Shown here: positions 28,272 through 37,421 of the stretch, piece after piece
Numbering within the stretch: the first letter of the stretch is position 1
How the letters are laid out: every line of letters starts with the position of its first letter
NCBI GenBank assembly: GCA_965249615.1
Contig: CBDFMI010000006.1
Coordinates: 248,001-312,000, forward strand
Source of the DNA: G963555815 sp965249615 [NCBI: bacterium]
Lineage (GTDB): Bacteria; UBA8248; JACPRG01
Direction of reading: 5' to 3'
Length of the DNA stretch: 64,000 nucleotides
Notes under the pieces: generated by a model
Told to the model about the DNA's origin: nothing
What the model saw: only the letters and a program-made list of their open reading frames with translations
Database searches by the model: none
Made by a program: the position numbers and the translations under genes

Positions 28272-29162
28272 TCAACTGCAGGCGGGGGCGCCCTTTAAGG
28301 CGGCAAGGCAGGCGGCTGCTTCGGCTTCATAACCCGCCCGCTCTCCCCGGCAGAGCTTGGTCAGGATCCTTCGGGTCAGGGGGACGGCGTAGGCGTCAAG
28401 GAAGTGGCGGGACTTCTCGTCGCTGAATCGGCGCCCTTCTCCGAAATCCACGCACCCGTCTGAGTCTTTGTAGTTGCCGCTGAGGGCGCAACGGAGCTGG
28501 CGTTTTCCCTGGGCCCAATCTTCCTTCAGGATCTCGACCACCGCCCCTCCCCGCTCCACATCCCGCAGGGGTTGAAGGAGTTCCAGCCCGAACTCGGCCA
28601 CGGCATCCCGGTAAGCGCCAAGTACAGCCGGGGTTTGAGTGAGCTTCACAGCCCCGTCATGAGACTCCCGCTCTCCCGAGATAATGAACTGGCAGCCCAG
28701 CATCTTCGCTAGAGGGACCCGGACGGCGTGGACGTAAAGATGACACCCCACGTAGGGGGTGAAGAAACCAAAGCGCTCTTGCAGCTCGTCCACAAAGCGA
28801 AGGGTGAGGGCCTGCCAGAACTTGGGAGAGCCGAGGAACAGTGGCTCGAAGAGCCGACCTTTTCCCAGGCGCTTGGACAGGATTTCCAGAGCATAGCAAA
28901 TGCTCTCGAGCTCCCCGCACTGGGCCCCGTTGTAGGCCACGGTCGGCAAGACCGCCCCCACCTTTCCCTCCTCCACAAGCTGGATGATGGCGGCGATGGC
29001 GTCCCGGCCGGCGATCTCCCCGAGGGCGAGGCCGGGCGTCTCTTTGAGCTTTTTGAGGGTGGCGGGAGGGAGCATCTCGGCGGGAAATTCCGCGAGCAAC
29101 TCCGGCTGCTCCGCCATCACGCGATAGTGCCAAGAACGGTGATACCTGGACTCAGCGACCAT
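28272..29162 (-). CDS. unrecognised cytoplasmic protein
   Basis: A 296-residue protein that I cannot place. It has no signal peptide or membrane segment. Distinct stretches are YNGAQCGELESICYALEIL, FGFFTPYVGCHLYVHAVRVP and FIISGERESHDGAVKLTQTP, and it has ten cysteines scattered over the length. Overall it has the feel of a nucleotide- or metal-binding enzyme, but the SGGxDS loop of ATP-pyrophosphatases is absent. ATG 29162 follows an AG-rich stretch; a TTG at 29201 would overlap the hppA stop. It lies directly downstream of hppA and upstream of the cupin gene. Confidence 0.8.
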   Translation of the reverse strand: MVAESRYHRSWHYRVMAEQPELLAEFPAEMLPPATLKKLKETPGLALGEIAGRDAIAAIIQLVEEGKVGAVLPTVAYNGAQCGELESICYALEILSKRLGKGRLFEPLFLGSPKFWQALTLRFVDELQERFGFFTPYVGCHLYVHAVRVPLAKMLGCQFIISGERESHDGAVKLTQTPAVLGAYRDAVAEFGLELLQPLRDVERGGAVVEILKEDWAQGKRQLRCALSGNYKDSDGCVDFGEGRRFSDEKSRHFLDAYAVPLTRRILTKLCRGERAGYEAEAAACLAALKGAPACS

Positions 29163-29197
29163 ATCACTTCTCTCTCTAAGCGGCTGGTTCCCTTCGC

Positions 29198-31714
29198 TCA
29201 AGCCTCAGGAGGAGGGCTTGCTGCGGGCGCCTGGTCTTCCCCCGCAACCTCCATCAGGTGCATCTCCGCCGTCTCCCGCCGGGATTGCCAAACCGCCCAC
29301 AGGATGGCCAGCAGAGCAAGGCCGATGACGGTCCAGGAGATGGCACCGGGGCTCACGCCCTGGGTGACGTTGTACCTGATTACGAGCGGCAGGGCCAGAA
29401 GAGAGACCAGGTTCATGACCTTGATGAGAGGGTTGATGGCCGGACCGGCGGTGTCCTTGAGAGGGTCTCCGACGGTGTCTCCGGTCACCCCGGCTTTGTG
29501 GGCCTCACTGCCCTTTCCGCCATAGAGGCCATCCTCGATGATCTTCTTGGCGTTGTCCCAGGCCCCCCCCGCGTTGGCCATGAAGACGGCCAGGAGCTGC
29601 CCGGAGAGGATGAGTCCGGCCAGAAAACCGCCCAGGGCAAAAGGCCCCAGCAGGAACCCCACCAGCACCGGCGTCAGGACGGCGAGAAGGCCCGGGCCGA
29701 TGAGCTCCTTCTGGGCCGTGGCTGTGCAGATCCCAACGACACGGCCATAGTCGGGGGTTTTGGTCCCCTCCCATATCTCTTTATCCCTGAACTGGGCGCG
29801 AACCTCCCTAACGATGAGAGCGCCCGCGCGTCCCACAGCGCGGATCAACATGGAGCTGAAGAGGAAGGGGATGGCCCCCCCGATGAGGATGCCAATGAAG
29901 ACCTCCGGGATGGCGACCGAGAGCTTCGCGGCTTCCTCGTAATACTTCGCCAAGCTGATCTGCCCCACTCCCTCCTCCGATCCCCCCGCCAAGATAGCAA
30001 TGAAGCTTGCAAAGAGGGACACCGCTGCGATGACCGCCGAGCCAATGGCAATCCCCTTGGTGATGGCCTTTGTCGTGTTGCCGACGGCGTCCAGATCGGC
30101 CAGGGTCTGGCGGGCTTCCTTGTAGTTTTTCTCTCCCATCTCCTCTCGGTCGTAAGCCATCTCCCCGATGCCGTTGGCGTTGTCGGCCACAGGGCCGAAG
30201 ACATCCATGGAGAGGGTGTTGCCCGTGAGGGTCAGCATCCCGATCCCGCACATGGCGACGCCATAGGCCACAAAGATGGGCGAGGTCCCCTGATAAACCA
30301 ATACCGAACCGAAGATGGCCGCCGCAATCACTAGAATGGCCGAGACGGCGCTCTCATAACCGACGGCAAACCCCTGGATAATATTGGTGGCGTGTCCTGT
30401 CTGGCAGGCCTTGGCGAGGCCTTTGACCGGAGAGAACTGGGTCCCCGTGAAATACTCCGTGGACCGATTCAGGGCAATGGCCAGAAGAATCCCGATGAAG
30501 GTCGTCCACGCAGGCCGCATGTCGAGCCCCACGTGCATGATCTGAAGGATGTCCTCGCCCCGGAGCTGGACCAGGATGCGAAGATCCTGCTCCGTGAAAT
30601 TCAGGTAGTAAAAGCCGATCAGCAAAAAGCCGATGACGGAGATAACCGAGGAGACCCAGAAGCCCACGTTGATGGAGCGCATGGCCCCCTTCGCGTCCCC
30701 CTTGTCGCCGGCCCGCACCAGATAGGTCCCGATGATAGAGGCCACGACCCCCGTCGCCCTCACCAAGAGGGGGAAGATGACCCCTTTGTGGCCGAAGCTC
30801 GCCCATCCGAGGATCATGGCGGCCACGATGGTCACCTCGTAAGACTCGAAGATGTCCGCCGCCATGCCGGCGCAGTCCCCGACGTTGTCCCCAACGTTGT
30901 CGGCGATGGTGGCCGCGTTTCGAGGGTCATCCTCGGGGATGTCTTTCTCGATCTTGCCGACGAGGTCGGCCCCGACGTCCGCCCCCTTGGTGTAGATCCC
31001 GCCGCCGACACGCATGAAGAGGGCGAGAAGCGTCGCGCCAAAACCAAACCCCAAGAGGACCTCGAAGGCCCTCTCCCCGAAAGCCATGAAGATAATGGTC
31101 CCCCCGAGAAGCCCGAGGCCGTCTGTCAGCATCCCCGTGATGGTCCCCGTCCTGTAGCCCAGCTGAAGGGCGCCCCCAAAGCTCCGACGCGCGGCAGAGG
31201 CCACCCGGAGATTTCCTGTCGTCGCAAAGCGCATCCCCACGAAGCCCACCAGGCCGGAGAAGGTGGCCCCCATCAGGAAGGCAATGGCCCGCCCCGCTGC
31301 AACCTCCTGGCCCGCCGAGCCCACGGCGACGAAATAGAGAATGGCCGTAAGGACTAAGACGAGGAGGACGACCGTCTTCAGCTGCCGGGCCAGGTACGAA
31401 TTGGCGCCGGCGCGAATGGCCGCAGCGACTTGCTGCATCTTCTCCGTCCCGTTGTCGGCACTCCGAATCTGCCTTGCCAGAAGGGCCGCGTAGGCAAGCC
31501 CCGCCAGGGCGACCGCCAGGACGGTGAAGAGGGCAAAACGCTCAAGAGAGGTAAACAGGGGGTCGGTCAGAAAGCTAAAGACACGAAAGGTCCCTTCTGC
31601 GCCATGGGTCGCAGCTGCCGTCCCCTGACTCGACGCAACAGCGTAGGCCACAAGCAGGAAGCCGAGCCCGAGCAAGGGGGGGAGATAGCGTCTGACCTGA
31701 CCGTGTCGCTTCAT
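29198..31714 (-). CDS. hppA: membrane-bound proton-translocating pyrophosphatase
   Basis: An ion pump that uses pyrophosphate hydrolysis to move H+ across the inner membrane. The 838-residue protein has about 16 hydrophobic segments, the substrate site GADVGADLVGKIEKDIPEDD followed by DNVGDNVGDCAGMAADIFE, and a second DTAGPAINPLIKVMNL site. In GNTTKAITKG the family's K+-switch position is Lys, which in characterised enzymes means K+-independent. It is longer than the usual 680-800 residues, with an extra N-terminal segment and membrane helix. Confidence 0.96.
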   Translation of the reverse strand: MKRHGQVRRYLPPLLGLGFLLVAYAVASSQGTAAATHGAEGTFRVFSFLTDPLFTSLERFALFTVLAVALAGLAYAALLARQIRSADNGTEKMQQVAAAIRAGANSYLARQLKTVVLLVLVLTAILYFVAVGSAGQEVAAGRAIAFLMGATFSGLVGFVGMRFATTGNLRVASAARRSFGGALQLGYRTGTITGMLTDGLGLLGGTIIFMAFGERAFEVLLGFGFGATLLALFMRVGGGIYTKGADVGADLVGKIEKDIPEDDPRNAATIADNVGDNVGDCAGMAADIFESYEVTIVAAMILGWASFGHKGVIFPLLVRATGVVASIIGTYLVRAGDKGDAKGAMRSINVGFWVSSVISVIGFLLIGFYYLNFTEQDLRILVQLRGEDILQIMHVGLDMRPAWTTFIGILLAIALNRSTEYFTGTQFSPVKGLAKACQTGHATNIIQGFAVGYESAVSAILVIAAAIFGSVLVYQGTSPIFVAYGVAMCGIGMLTLTGNTLSMDVFGPVADNANGIGEMAYDREEMGEKNYKEARQTLADLDAVGNTTKAITKGIAIGSAVIAAVSLFASFIAILAGGSEEGVGQISLAKYYEEAAKLSVAIPEVFIGILIGGAIPFLFSSMLIRAVGRAGALIVREVRAQFRDKEIWEGTKTPDYGRVVGICTATAQKELIGPGLLAVLTPVLVGFLLGPFALGGFLAGLILSGQLLAVFMANAGGAWDNAKKIIEDGLYGGKGSEAHKAGVTGDTVGDPLKDTAGPAINPLIKVMNLVSLLALPLVIRYNVTQGVSPGAISWTVIGLALLAILWAVWQSRRETAEMHLMEVAGEDQAPAASPPPEA

Positions 31715-31778
31715 TCGGCGTTTTTTCTCCTCATGGAGACAACTTTCTCGTTGGGTATAAATAAGGAGGACGTCTCCG

Positions 31779-31940
31779 ATGGACCGACGCCCTCAAAGCT
31801 CTTTGGGTCTCACCCGTCGCCAAGAGCGACCGGTGGCCCGAGCCTCCTGTCTATCAAACACTAAATCATATTTTACATGGATTGGAAGGGCAATTTCACC
31901 GATTGGCAAATGGGTGCCGAGATCGACGCCAGGAGGCTAG
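31779..31940 (+). CDS. possible small ORF, 53 residues
   Basis: An ATG 9 nt after a perfect AAGGAGG opens a 53-codon frame (MDRRPQSSLGLTRR and onward) that ends at TAG 31938-31940. The peptide is basic and has no recognisable motif. The ribosome site is the only argument for it; it could be accidental. Confidence 0.22.
   Translation: MDRRPQSSLGLTRRQERPVARASCLSNTKSYFTWIGRAISPIGKWVPRSTPGG
31910..31920 (-). repeat. 11-bp direct repeat of the tRNA-Leu 3' end (candidate att site)
   Basis: ATGGGTGCCGA here is identical to 32693-32703, which spans the acceptor 3' end of tRNA-Leu(CAG). The two copies are in the same orientation and enclose about 0.78 kb with one lower-G+C gene. Confidence 0.45.
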
Positions 31941-32056
31941 TTCGGTACTAGGTATATGGGTACGAGGATTAAGTGGTTGAAAGATGGGCTAGTTCTAGTT
32001 CCCACATATACAAAAGGGTCTGGAACTAGGGGTGCTTTCCAGGCAAGGATTTCCAG

Positions 32057-32506
32057 TTAATTTTGGATCAAAACTTGCCTCAAAAGATCCTCAGCCCACC
32101 GAACAGGATCTTCTCCATCCAGCAGGTCGATCAAGTCTACTGGCGGCAGTTGACGCCACTCGCCTTGTCCAGCACGTCGAATTTGGACATCCACACAACC
32201 GGGAGCTTTTTGGGCTTGATTGACCACAACTTCCTCGATTTCCTCAATCCTTCTTTGGGCTTGATCAAATACCCCTCTGACCCTATCAATATTTGAAGTT
32301 TCGTCAATCCATTTCTTTACGTATGCTTCACCTGCTCGGTGAGCCTCCTTAGAGGATTTATAAACCGGTTCGCTTTGGCTTTCATGAACAAGAGTTTCGC
32401 CCTGCCATATTGTTGTTTCATATTGAGATGGATCGCCCTTTCCTTGAGTGGCTTCCAACGTATAGTCGTAACCCTTGTATTCGAAGGTTCCCTCTGGCTT
32501 TGTCAT
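32057..32506 (-). CDS. hypothetical protein beside tRNA-Leu
   Basis: A 149-residue soluble protein I do not recognise, with opening TFEYKGYDYTLEATQGKGD and a helical middle (VRGVFDQAQRRIEEIEEVVV, about residues 77-96). Its G+C content is lower than that of neighbouring genes. It lies alone between hppA and the 3' end of tRNA-Leu, inside a pair of 11-bp direct repeats, so it may be acquired. Start ATG 32506 has CTGAGCAATGAC around it without a strong ribosome site. Confidence 0.65.
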   Translation of the reverse strand: MTKPEGTFEYKGYDYTLEATQGKGDPSQYETTIWQGETLVHESQSEPVYKSSKEAHRAGEAYVKKWIDETSNIDRVRGVFDQAQRRIEEIEEVVVNQAQKAPGCVDVQIRRAGQGEWRQLPPVDLIDLLDGEDPVRWAEDLLRQVLIQN

Positions 32507-32697
32507 TGCTCAGCCTCCCCAGTTGTTCAATTTGCCCAATGGGGTGGGGCCGCTTTTGGGACCACCTGGTACCACCACAACCGCCCTTCTGGTCCCGTAG
32601 GGCCGCGCAAAATCCCTGCAAATTCTTTCTTGTGAAACTCATGTAATGGCTTAAAAATAAATGCGTTATATCGGCAAGCCTTTGAGAAAATTATGGG

Positions 32698-32781
32698 TGC
32701 CGAAGGGGAGACTCGAACTCCCACGGGGTTGCCCCCACTAGACCCTGAACCTAGCGCGTCTACCAATTCCGCCACTTCGGC
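32698..32781 (-). tRNA. tRNA-Leu(CAG)
   Basis: A class II tRNA: acceptor GCCGAAG/CTTCGGC, D-arm with GGCGGAATTGGTAGACGC, anticodon stem CTAGG/TCTAG with loop TTCAGGG (anticodon CAG), a long variable arm and T-arm GGGAGTTCGAGTCTCCC. CCA is not encoded (ACCC follows the acceptor). The 3' end faces the island gene at 32057. Confidence 0.96.
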
Positions 32782-32855
32782 ATTACCTCTAAAATCCCTT
32801 CCAGAATTCAGACTATAGCCTGCCGATCAAACCCCTTCAATCCGTCGAGAATCGA

Positions 32856-34112
32856 TCAATACAGCTTGTCGATGAGGATGTTCACCGCCCCGTCCCCAAT
32901 GGCCACCCCCTCTAAACGTCCCTCCAGGTCTCCTGGCCCCGGCGGCCCGGCCGCTCCGTCCCGGTCCAGACGCGCCACCACCTCCACGCGCCCCTCAAAG
33001 GCCCGCCCCCGCGCCGCCATGCGGTCTTCCGCCCCCACGGAATACGTCAGGGGGAACTGCGGTTGCCGGATCCGCTTCACCGCTAAGGGTGCCCCTCTCC
33101 CCTGTCTCAGGATGATGAAGAGCACGGCCCCAGGAGAGACTTCTTGCCGCAGCTCGGGGGAGAGTTGAATCGTTCCAGTGACAGTCCGGCCCGAGGTCGG
33201 CCCCAAGGCCGGCGGTTCAGCCGCACCAAAGCGATTGTCAATGATGATGTTGACTTCTTGGTCCCCGATGACGGCCCCTCGCAAGCGGCCCTCCATGTCC
33301 CCGGGCTCGGGCGGCCCGGCCACCCCGTCCCGGTCCAGACGCGCCACAATGTCTACGGACCCCTCGAAGGCCCCCTCTTCGGCGATCATGCGATCTTCCT
33401 CGCCCACGGAATATGCGAGGGGGAACCGAGGTTGTGAGACCCGTTTAACCGCCAGGGGTGGCCCCTCTCCCTGTCTCAGGATGATGAAGAGAACCGCCCC
33501 AGGAGAGACCGCCTCTCCCAGATCAGAGGCCAGGCGAATCGTCCCAGAGACACCCCGGCCTGAAATCGCCGTCTCCGCCCGCTCAGGAGGAGGTTCCTCC
33601 GGGCGCGCGCGGCCTCGAGGTCGCTGGTTTACCAAAGCAACAACCTCCGATGCCCAACGCGGGACGCCCGCTTCCTGGCGTTTTCGAAGTACAACGTGCG
33701 CCTCGTGGTCTCCCACCCGGGCGGGGTTTCTCCCGTAATTCCCCTCGAGGCGAACCGAGTCGCTGCTATCCGCCACCCCTCTCCCGTCCAGGAAGACCTG
33801 GATATAGACGGGCCCGGCGAATCGGACCTCAGGGCCAGAGGGATCTAGGCGGTCTTCACGGCTGAGGTAATAGGTGAGGGGAAATTTGGGGTCCCGGATC
33901 CGTTGCACCGCTAGGGGGGGCTCCGAAGAGGGGCCCTCAGCTCCCGGAGCCGAAGGCCGAGCAACGATCAGAAGGAGCCCCCTTGCCGGGGCCTCGGTTT
34001 CAAACTCCGGCGCCACCGTGATGGTTCCGGAAAGTGTGTCTGGAGAGGAGGCGCTGGGTCCGCATCCGCTCAGCAGAAGGAGGACCACCGCAATCCCGGT
34101 GGCCCAGCGCAT
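32856..34112 (-). CDS. lipoprotein with three tandem CycH/CcmI-type Ig-like domains
   Basis: A 418-residue lipoprotein started at ATG 34112 after GGGGAGAGA, with lipobox LLSGC (Cys 17). The mature part has three related domains at about 28-142, 190-295 and 308-418. Each shares GTI, SPGAVLFIILRQG, PPLAVKR, FPLTYSVG-EDRM and an ending such as VARLDRDGVAGPPEPGD-EG. This matches the C-terminal Ig-like domain of CcmI/CycH, part of the cytochrome c haem lyase. The TPR and membrane parts of CcmI are missing. Repeats 2 and 3 are nearly the same; repeat 1 is diverged. Function is unknown; periplasmic binding or assembly is plausible. Confidence 0.82.
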   Translation of the reverse strand: MRWATGIAVVLLLLSGCGPSASSPDTLSGTITVAPEFETEAPARGLLLIVARPSAPGAEGPSSEPPLAVQRIRDPKFPLTYYLSREDRLDPSGPEVRFAGPVYIQVFLDGRGVADSSDSVRLEGNYGRNPARVGDHEAHVVLRKRQEAGVPRWASEVVALVNQRPRGRARPEEPPPERAETAISGRGVSGTIRLASDLGEAVSPGAVLFIILRQGEGPPLAVKRVSQPRFPLAYSVGEEDRMIAEEGAFEGSVDIVARLDRDGVAGPPEPGDMEGRLRGAVIGDQEVNIIIDNRFGAAEPPALGPTSGRTVTGTIQLSPELRQEVSPGAVLFIILRQGRGAPLAVKRIRQPQFPLTYSVGAEDRMAARGRAFEGRVEVVARLDRDGAAGPPGPGDLEGRLEGVAIGDGAVNILIDKLY

Positions 34113-34169
34113 TTCTCTCCCCATTGACCCATCCATTCCATGTCCCCCCCAAATCCATTTGGTCCCTAT

Positions 34170-34197
34170 AACCTATGGATATCTCACACCCTGTCAA
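34170..34197 (-). promoter_or_regulatory. candidate promoter for the Ig-repeat lipoprotein
   Basis: Minus strand: TTGACA (34197-34192), 16-bp spacer, TAGGTT (34175-34170), about 58 bp before the ATG. The -35 is perfect, the -10 poor. Confidence 0.35.
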
Positions 34198-34280
34198 GAT
34201 GAAAGGGGCCCTTTCGTTTCTCAGGGGTTTCTCTTCCCCAACGCTTCACCCCTCTCAATCGCCGGGAGATCCTCCCAGGG

Positions 34281-34309
34281 TTGATGGGCAACTGGAAAGG
34301 TGGTATATG
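34281..34309 (+). promoter_or_regulatory. candidate promoter for the cNMP-patatin gene
   Basis: TTGATG, a 17-bp spacer and TATATG, about 110 bp before the ATG at 34419. Confidence 0.42.
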
Positions 34310-34418
34310 AGAAAAAAAGCGCGCAGTCTTTTTGTTTTGGGCGGCCTTCATAGGCCATAAACGTTTCCTTACTCAAAGGTGTGCGTCCCACAACTCCTGT
34401 CCTGACGGGGTCTTCCCT

Positions 34419-36457
34419 ATGAGCCTAGCTTCCGAGCTTCGCCAGATCGCCCTCCTGCAATCCCTCAGCGAGGAAGACCTGGACCTGGTGGCCCAACACG
34501 TGGTGGTGAAGCGGGTGGGGATCCACCAGCCTGTTTGTCACATGGGGGACGTCGGCGACAGCATGTACTTCGTCCGTTTCGGCGAGGTCAAGGTGGTCCA
34601 CCCAACGGAAGGGGGCGGGGAGATCATCCTGGCCCGCCTGGGGAGGAACCACTACTTCGGAGAGATGTCCCTTCTCACGGGGGAGGCCCGCTCTGCCTCA
34701 GTGATCACCACACTGGACTCGGAGTTCTTTGTGCTGACGAAGGAGGGGTTCGATGCGCTCTTTCGACAGCACCCCACCCTGGCCCTCAACCTAAGCCACA
34801 CCCTCAGCCAGCGCCTTCGAGAGACAACGGCCGGGAAGCGGGAGAGAGAGAGTGCGGACCTTGTGCTGCTTCAGCACGGCCGGGCCGGTGGACAGCCGCT
34901 ATCTCAGCGTCCATCTGGCCGCGTCCATCGTCCGCGAATCTGGCCGGCGCGTCGCCCTCCTCGACCTCAACCCGGCAGCCGCTTCAGCCCAGCCCTCCTT
35001 GGCCTTCGAGGGCGGGCGCTGGGAGGACTTCCTCAGCCACATAGAGGAGGATGGAAGAGGGAGGCGCCGCAGAATACCTTTCCAATACACCCCACGGTTT
35101 TGATGTCCTGTCGCCTTCCGCCAAAATTTCGCTTCAAGACTCATTGTCCCCTGCACAGATCCCGAGGGTCCTCAGCCTGCTGAGAGGGTCCTATGACTTC
35201 ACCCTCATTGATGCAGGAGGTCCCCAAGGACCTCGCCCTCTCTTGATGAAGGCCATGGACCAAGCCGAGCAGGTCTTCTTTGCCCTCCCGAGCGCCCCAG
35301 AGAGACTCGAAGAGGCTTTCGGGCTTTGGCGCGAGATGGAGGAGGGATGCGCAAAGCTCGGGGAAAAGGCCCAGGTGGTCCTCAGGAGGGGACCCGAAAG
35401 GGTCCAGAAGGCCCTTGAGCGGATTGAAAAGGCCCTCGGCGTGATCACGGTCCACCAGGTGCCTCAGGATGAGGCGGCGGAGTCCGCTTTCGTCAAAAGC
35501 GGGACGCTAGTTTCCACCGAGGGAGAGCACTCCGAGGTCGCCCGGAGCATCCGGCGCACGGCCCGGCGGATCGCCGGGATTGCCGTCGGCCTGGCCCTGG
35601 GGGGCGGCGGGGCCCGGGGGTTCGCTCACATCGGTGTCCTCGAGGTCTTTGAGAAGGAAAATCTGCCCATCGACCTCATCGGGGGCACCAGCGTCGGCTC
35701 CATCGTTGCGGCCCAGTACGCCAACGGGTCTTCCGTTGAGAAGATAAAACGGGTCTGCAAGGAGGACATGGTCCAGAAAAAACCCCTCAACGACTACACC
35801 ATCCCGCGCACCGCCTTCCTGCGAGGCCATAAGGCGGAACGGATGATGCGGCGGATCTTCGGTGATGTGACCATCGAGGAGCTCGCTCTTCCCTATTTCT
35901 CCGTTGGGGCGGACCTCATCTCGGGACAGGCGGTTATCATCGACCGGGGGCCGCTTTGGCTCTCGGTGCGAGCCAGCATCTCTCTTCCCGGGATTCTCCC
36001 CCCGGTGAAGTACCAAGACCGATATCTGCTCGTAGACGGCGGGGTGGCCAACAACGTTCCCGGTATCATCATCAAGAAGAAGGGGGCCCAGTTCTCCGTC
36101 GCCGTCAATATCGCCCCCGAACGGGGCGAGTATTTCAATTTCAAGCACAAGGACCAGGAAAAGCACGGCTGGTTTGGACACCTGCTTCGAAAGAACCGGA
36201 GGTTGCGAGACTTCCTGAACGCCCCCACCATCAACCGAATCTTCCTGCGCTCCATCAACATCTCCAGCCAGGAGATTACCAACATCCACTCCCGCGATTT
36301 CGACATCCACCTTCTTCCCCCCGTCGGGGAGTTTGACATCTTCGCCTTCGACAAGATCGACACCCTCATCCAGGGGGGCCGAGAGGCCACCTACGAGGCC
36401 CTCCCCGAGATCCAAGAGAAGCTCAAGGCCCTTTGCGCAGAACCCCCACCTTCTTGA
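34419..36457 (+). CDS. cyclic-nucleotide-binding / ParA-like / patatin phospholipase fusion, two frameshifts
   Basis: One gene of about 680 residues. Residues 1-125 form a cNMP-binding domain (MGDVGDSMYFVRFGEVKVV, GRNHYFGEMSLLTGEARSAS). A middle domain resembles a ParA/MinD ATPase without a P-loop (YLSVHLAASIVRESGRRVAL, YDFTLIDAGGP). The C-terminal patatin domain has the oxyanion motif GGGGARGFAHIGVL, the active serine GTSVGS and the DGGVANNVP aspartate. This is the bacterial NTE-type lysophospholipase layout. Frame is lost at about 34868-34873 and again at about 35046-35062. Start ATG 34419 gives the natural start of the cNMP fold. The end overlaps plsC. Confidence 0.82.
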
Positions 36458-37175
36458 CGCGGTTGGTCCTCATCTTCTGGACCCCGATCCTGATACCGCT
36501 GCTCCTCCTGTCCCTCGTGGGAATGCGCTCCATTCGCTATTACATGAGCCGGTGGTGGGCCTGGAGGATTCTGTGGGCGGCTGGGGTGAAGATCGAGGTT
36601 GAGGGCACAGAACAGATCGAAGCGGGGGGGGGGCCTTTGTCTTCCTTCCCAACCACAAGAGTTTTATGGACATCCCCGTCGTGATGCGCGCCCTGCCGAT
36701 CCAGTTCCGGATGATCGCCAAGCAGGAGCTCTTCGGAACCCCTGTCCTGGGTCTTGCCCTCTCTCTGATGGGCTATATCGGGGTCGTGCGGGAAAACCGC
36801 CGCCTCGCCGCCCGAAGCCTCCGGGTGGCGCAGAAAAAGGTCCAGGGAGGGGAGAGCCTCGTCGTTTTTCCCGAGGGGCGGCTCATCGAGGGAGACCATC
36901 TGGGATCATTCAAGAAAGGGGGCTTTTGGGTGGCCAAAAGGCTCGGTGTCCCCATCGTCCCCGTCTGTATCGTGGGGACTCACAGGGTCCTCGCCGTGGG
37001 GAGCAGACGTATTCGGCCGGGGCGGGTCAAGGTCATCATCGGGAAGCCCCGCCCGGCGGAAGGAGATCTAAACGACCTGGCCCAGAAGACGCGCGCCGAA
37101 CTCGAGGGCCTTTTTACGATGGCCTTGCGCGAGGTCTCTTCGCCGCAAAAAGACTTTTGCTTCGTTTCTGGATAA
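36433..37175 (+). CDS. plsC: 1-acyl-sn-glycerol-3-phosphate acyltransferase, frameshifted at a G10 tract
   Basis: Makes phosphatidic acid from lysophosphatidic acid in the inner membrane. A hydrophobic N-terminal helix (about 8-30) is followed by the acyltransferase motifs NHKSFMD (catalytic His and Asp), GYIGVVRENR, FPEGRLIEGD and VPIVPVCIVG. The first motif lies in the second frame: a run of ten G (36624-36633) breaks the reading; eight or eleven would restore it. It overlaps the patatin gene by 25 nt, a sensible partner in phospholipid turnover. Starts at TTG 36433 or a TTG shortly after. Confidence 0.85.
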
Positions 37176-37199
37176 ACACTTAAAGATCGCGCAGGTAAA

Positions 37200-37293
<94 letters not shown>

Positions 37294-37357
37294 ATCTGCG
37301 GGGCAACCAGAATGGCCGCCCTGTCTCTCTGGAAATCGCTATGCGGGGCTGCCTTCT

Positions 37358-37421
37358 TGGCGGAGGGAGAGGGATTCGAACCCCCGAGGGCCCTCACGGA
37401 CCCCAACGGTTTTCAAGACCG
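37358..37421 (-). repeat. displaced 3' half of tRNA-Ser(TGA), candidate attachment-site repeat
   Basis: These 64 nt align without gaps to 38906-38969 of the intact tRNA-Ser(TGA), 61 of 64 identical (three differences in the variable arm). The match runs from the encoded CCA through the T-arm and variable arm to the 5' strand of the anticodon stem, then stops abruptly. What precedes it cannot form a serine D-arm or acceptor. Orientation is the same as the intact gene 1.5 kb away. Confidence 0.85.

Larger units (their letters stand above)
31715..32056. other. gene-poor gap upstream of hppA
   Basis: These 342 bases are AT-richer than the surroundings to the right. They hold the hppA leader, an 11-bp copy of the tRNA-Leu 3' end (31910-31920), a possible small + strand ORF, and an 8-bp inverted repeat CTAGTTCC/GGAACTAG (31995-32002 and 32022-32029). 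No larger gene is seen. Confidence 0.6.
34113..34418. other. intergenic region between divergent genes
   Basis: About 306 bases between the lipoprotein and the cNMP-patatin gene. It contains one candidate promoter in each direction and no gene that I can support. Confidence 0.6.
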
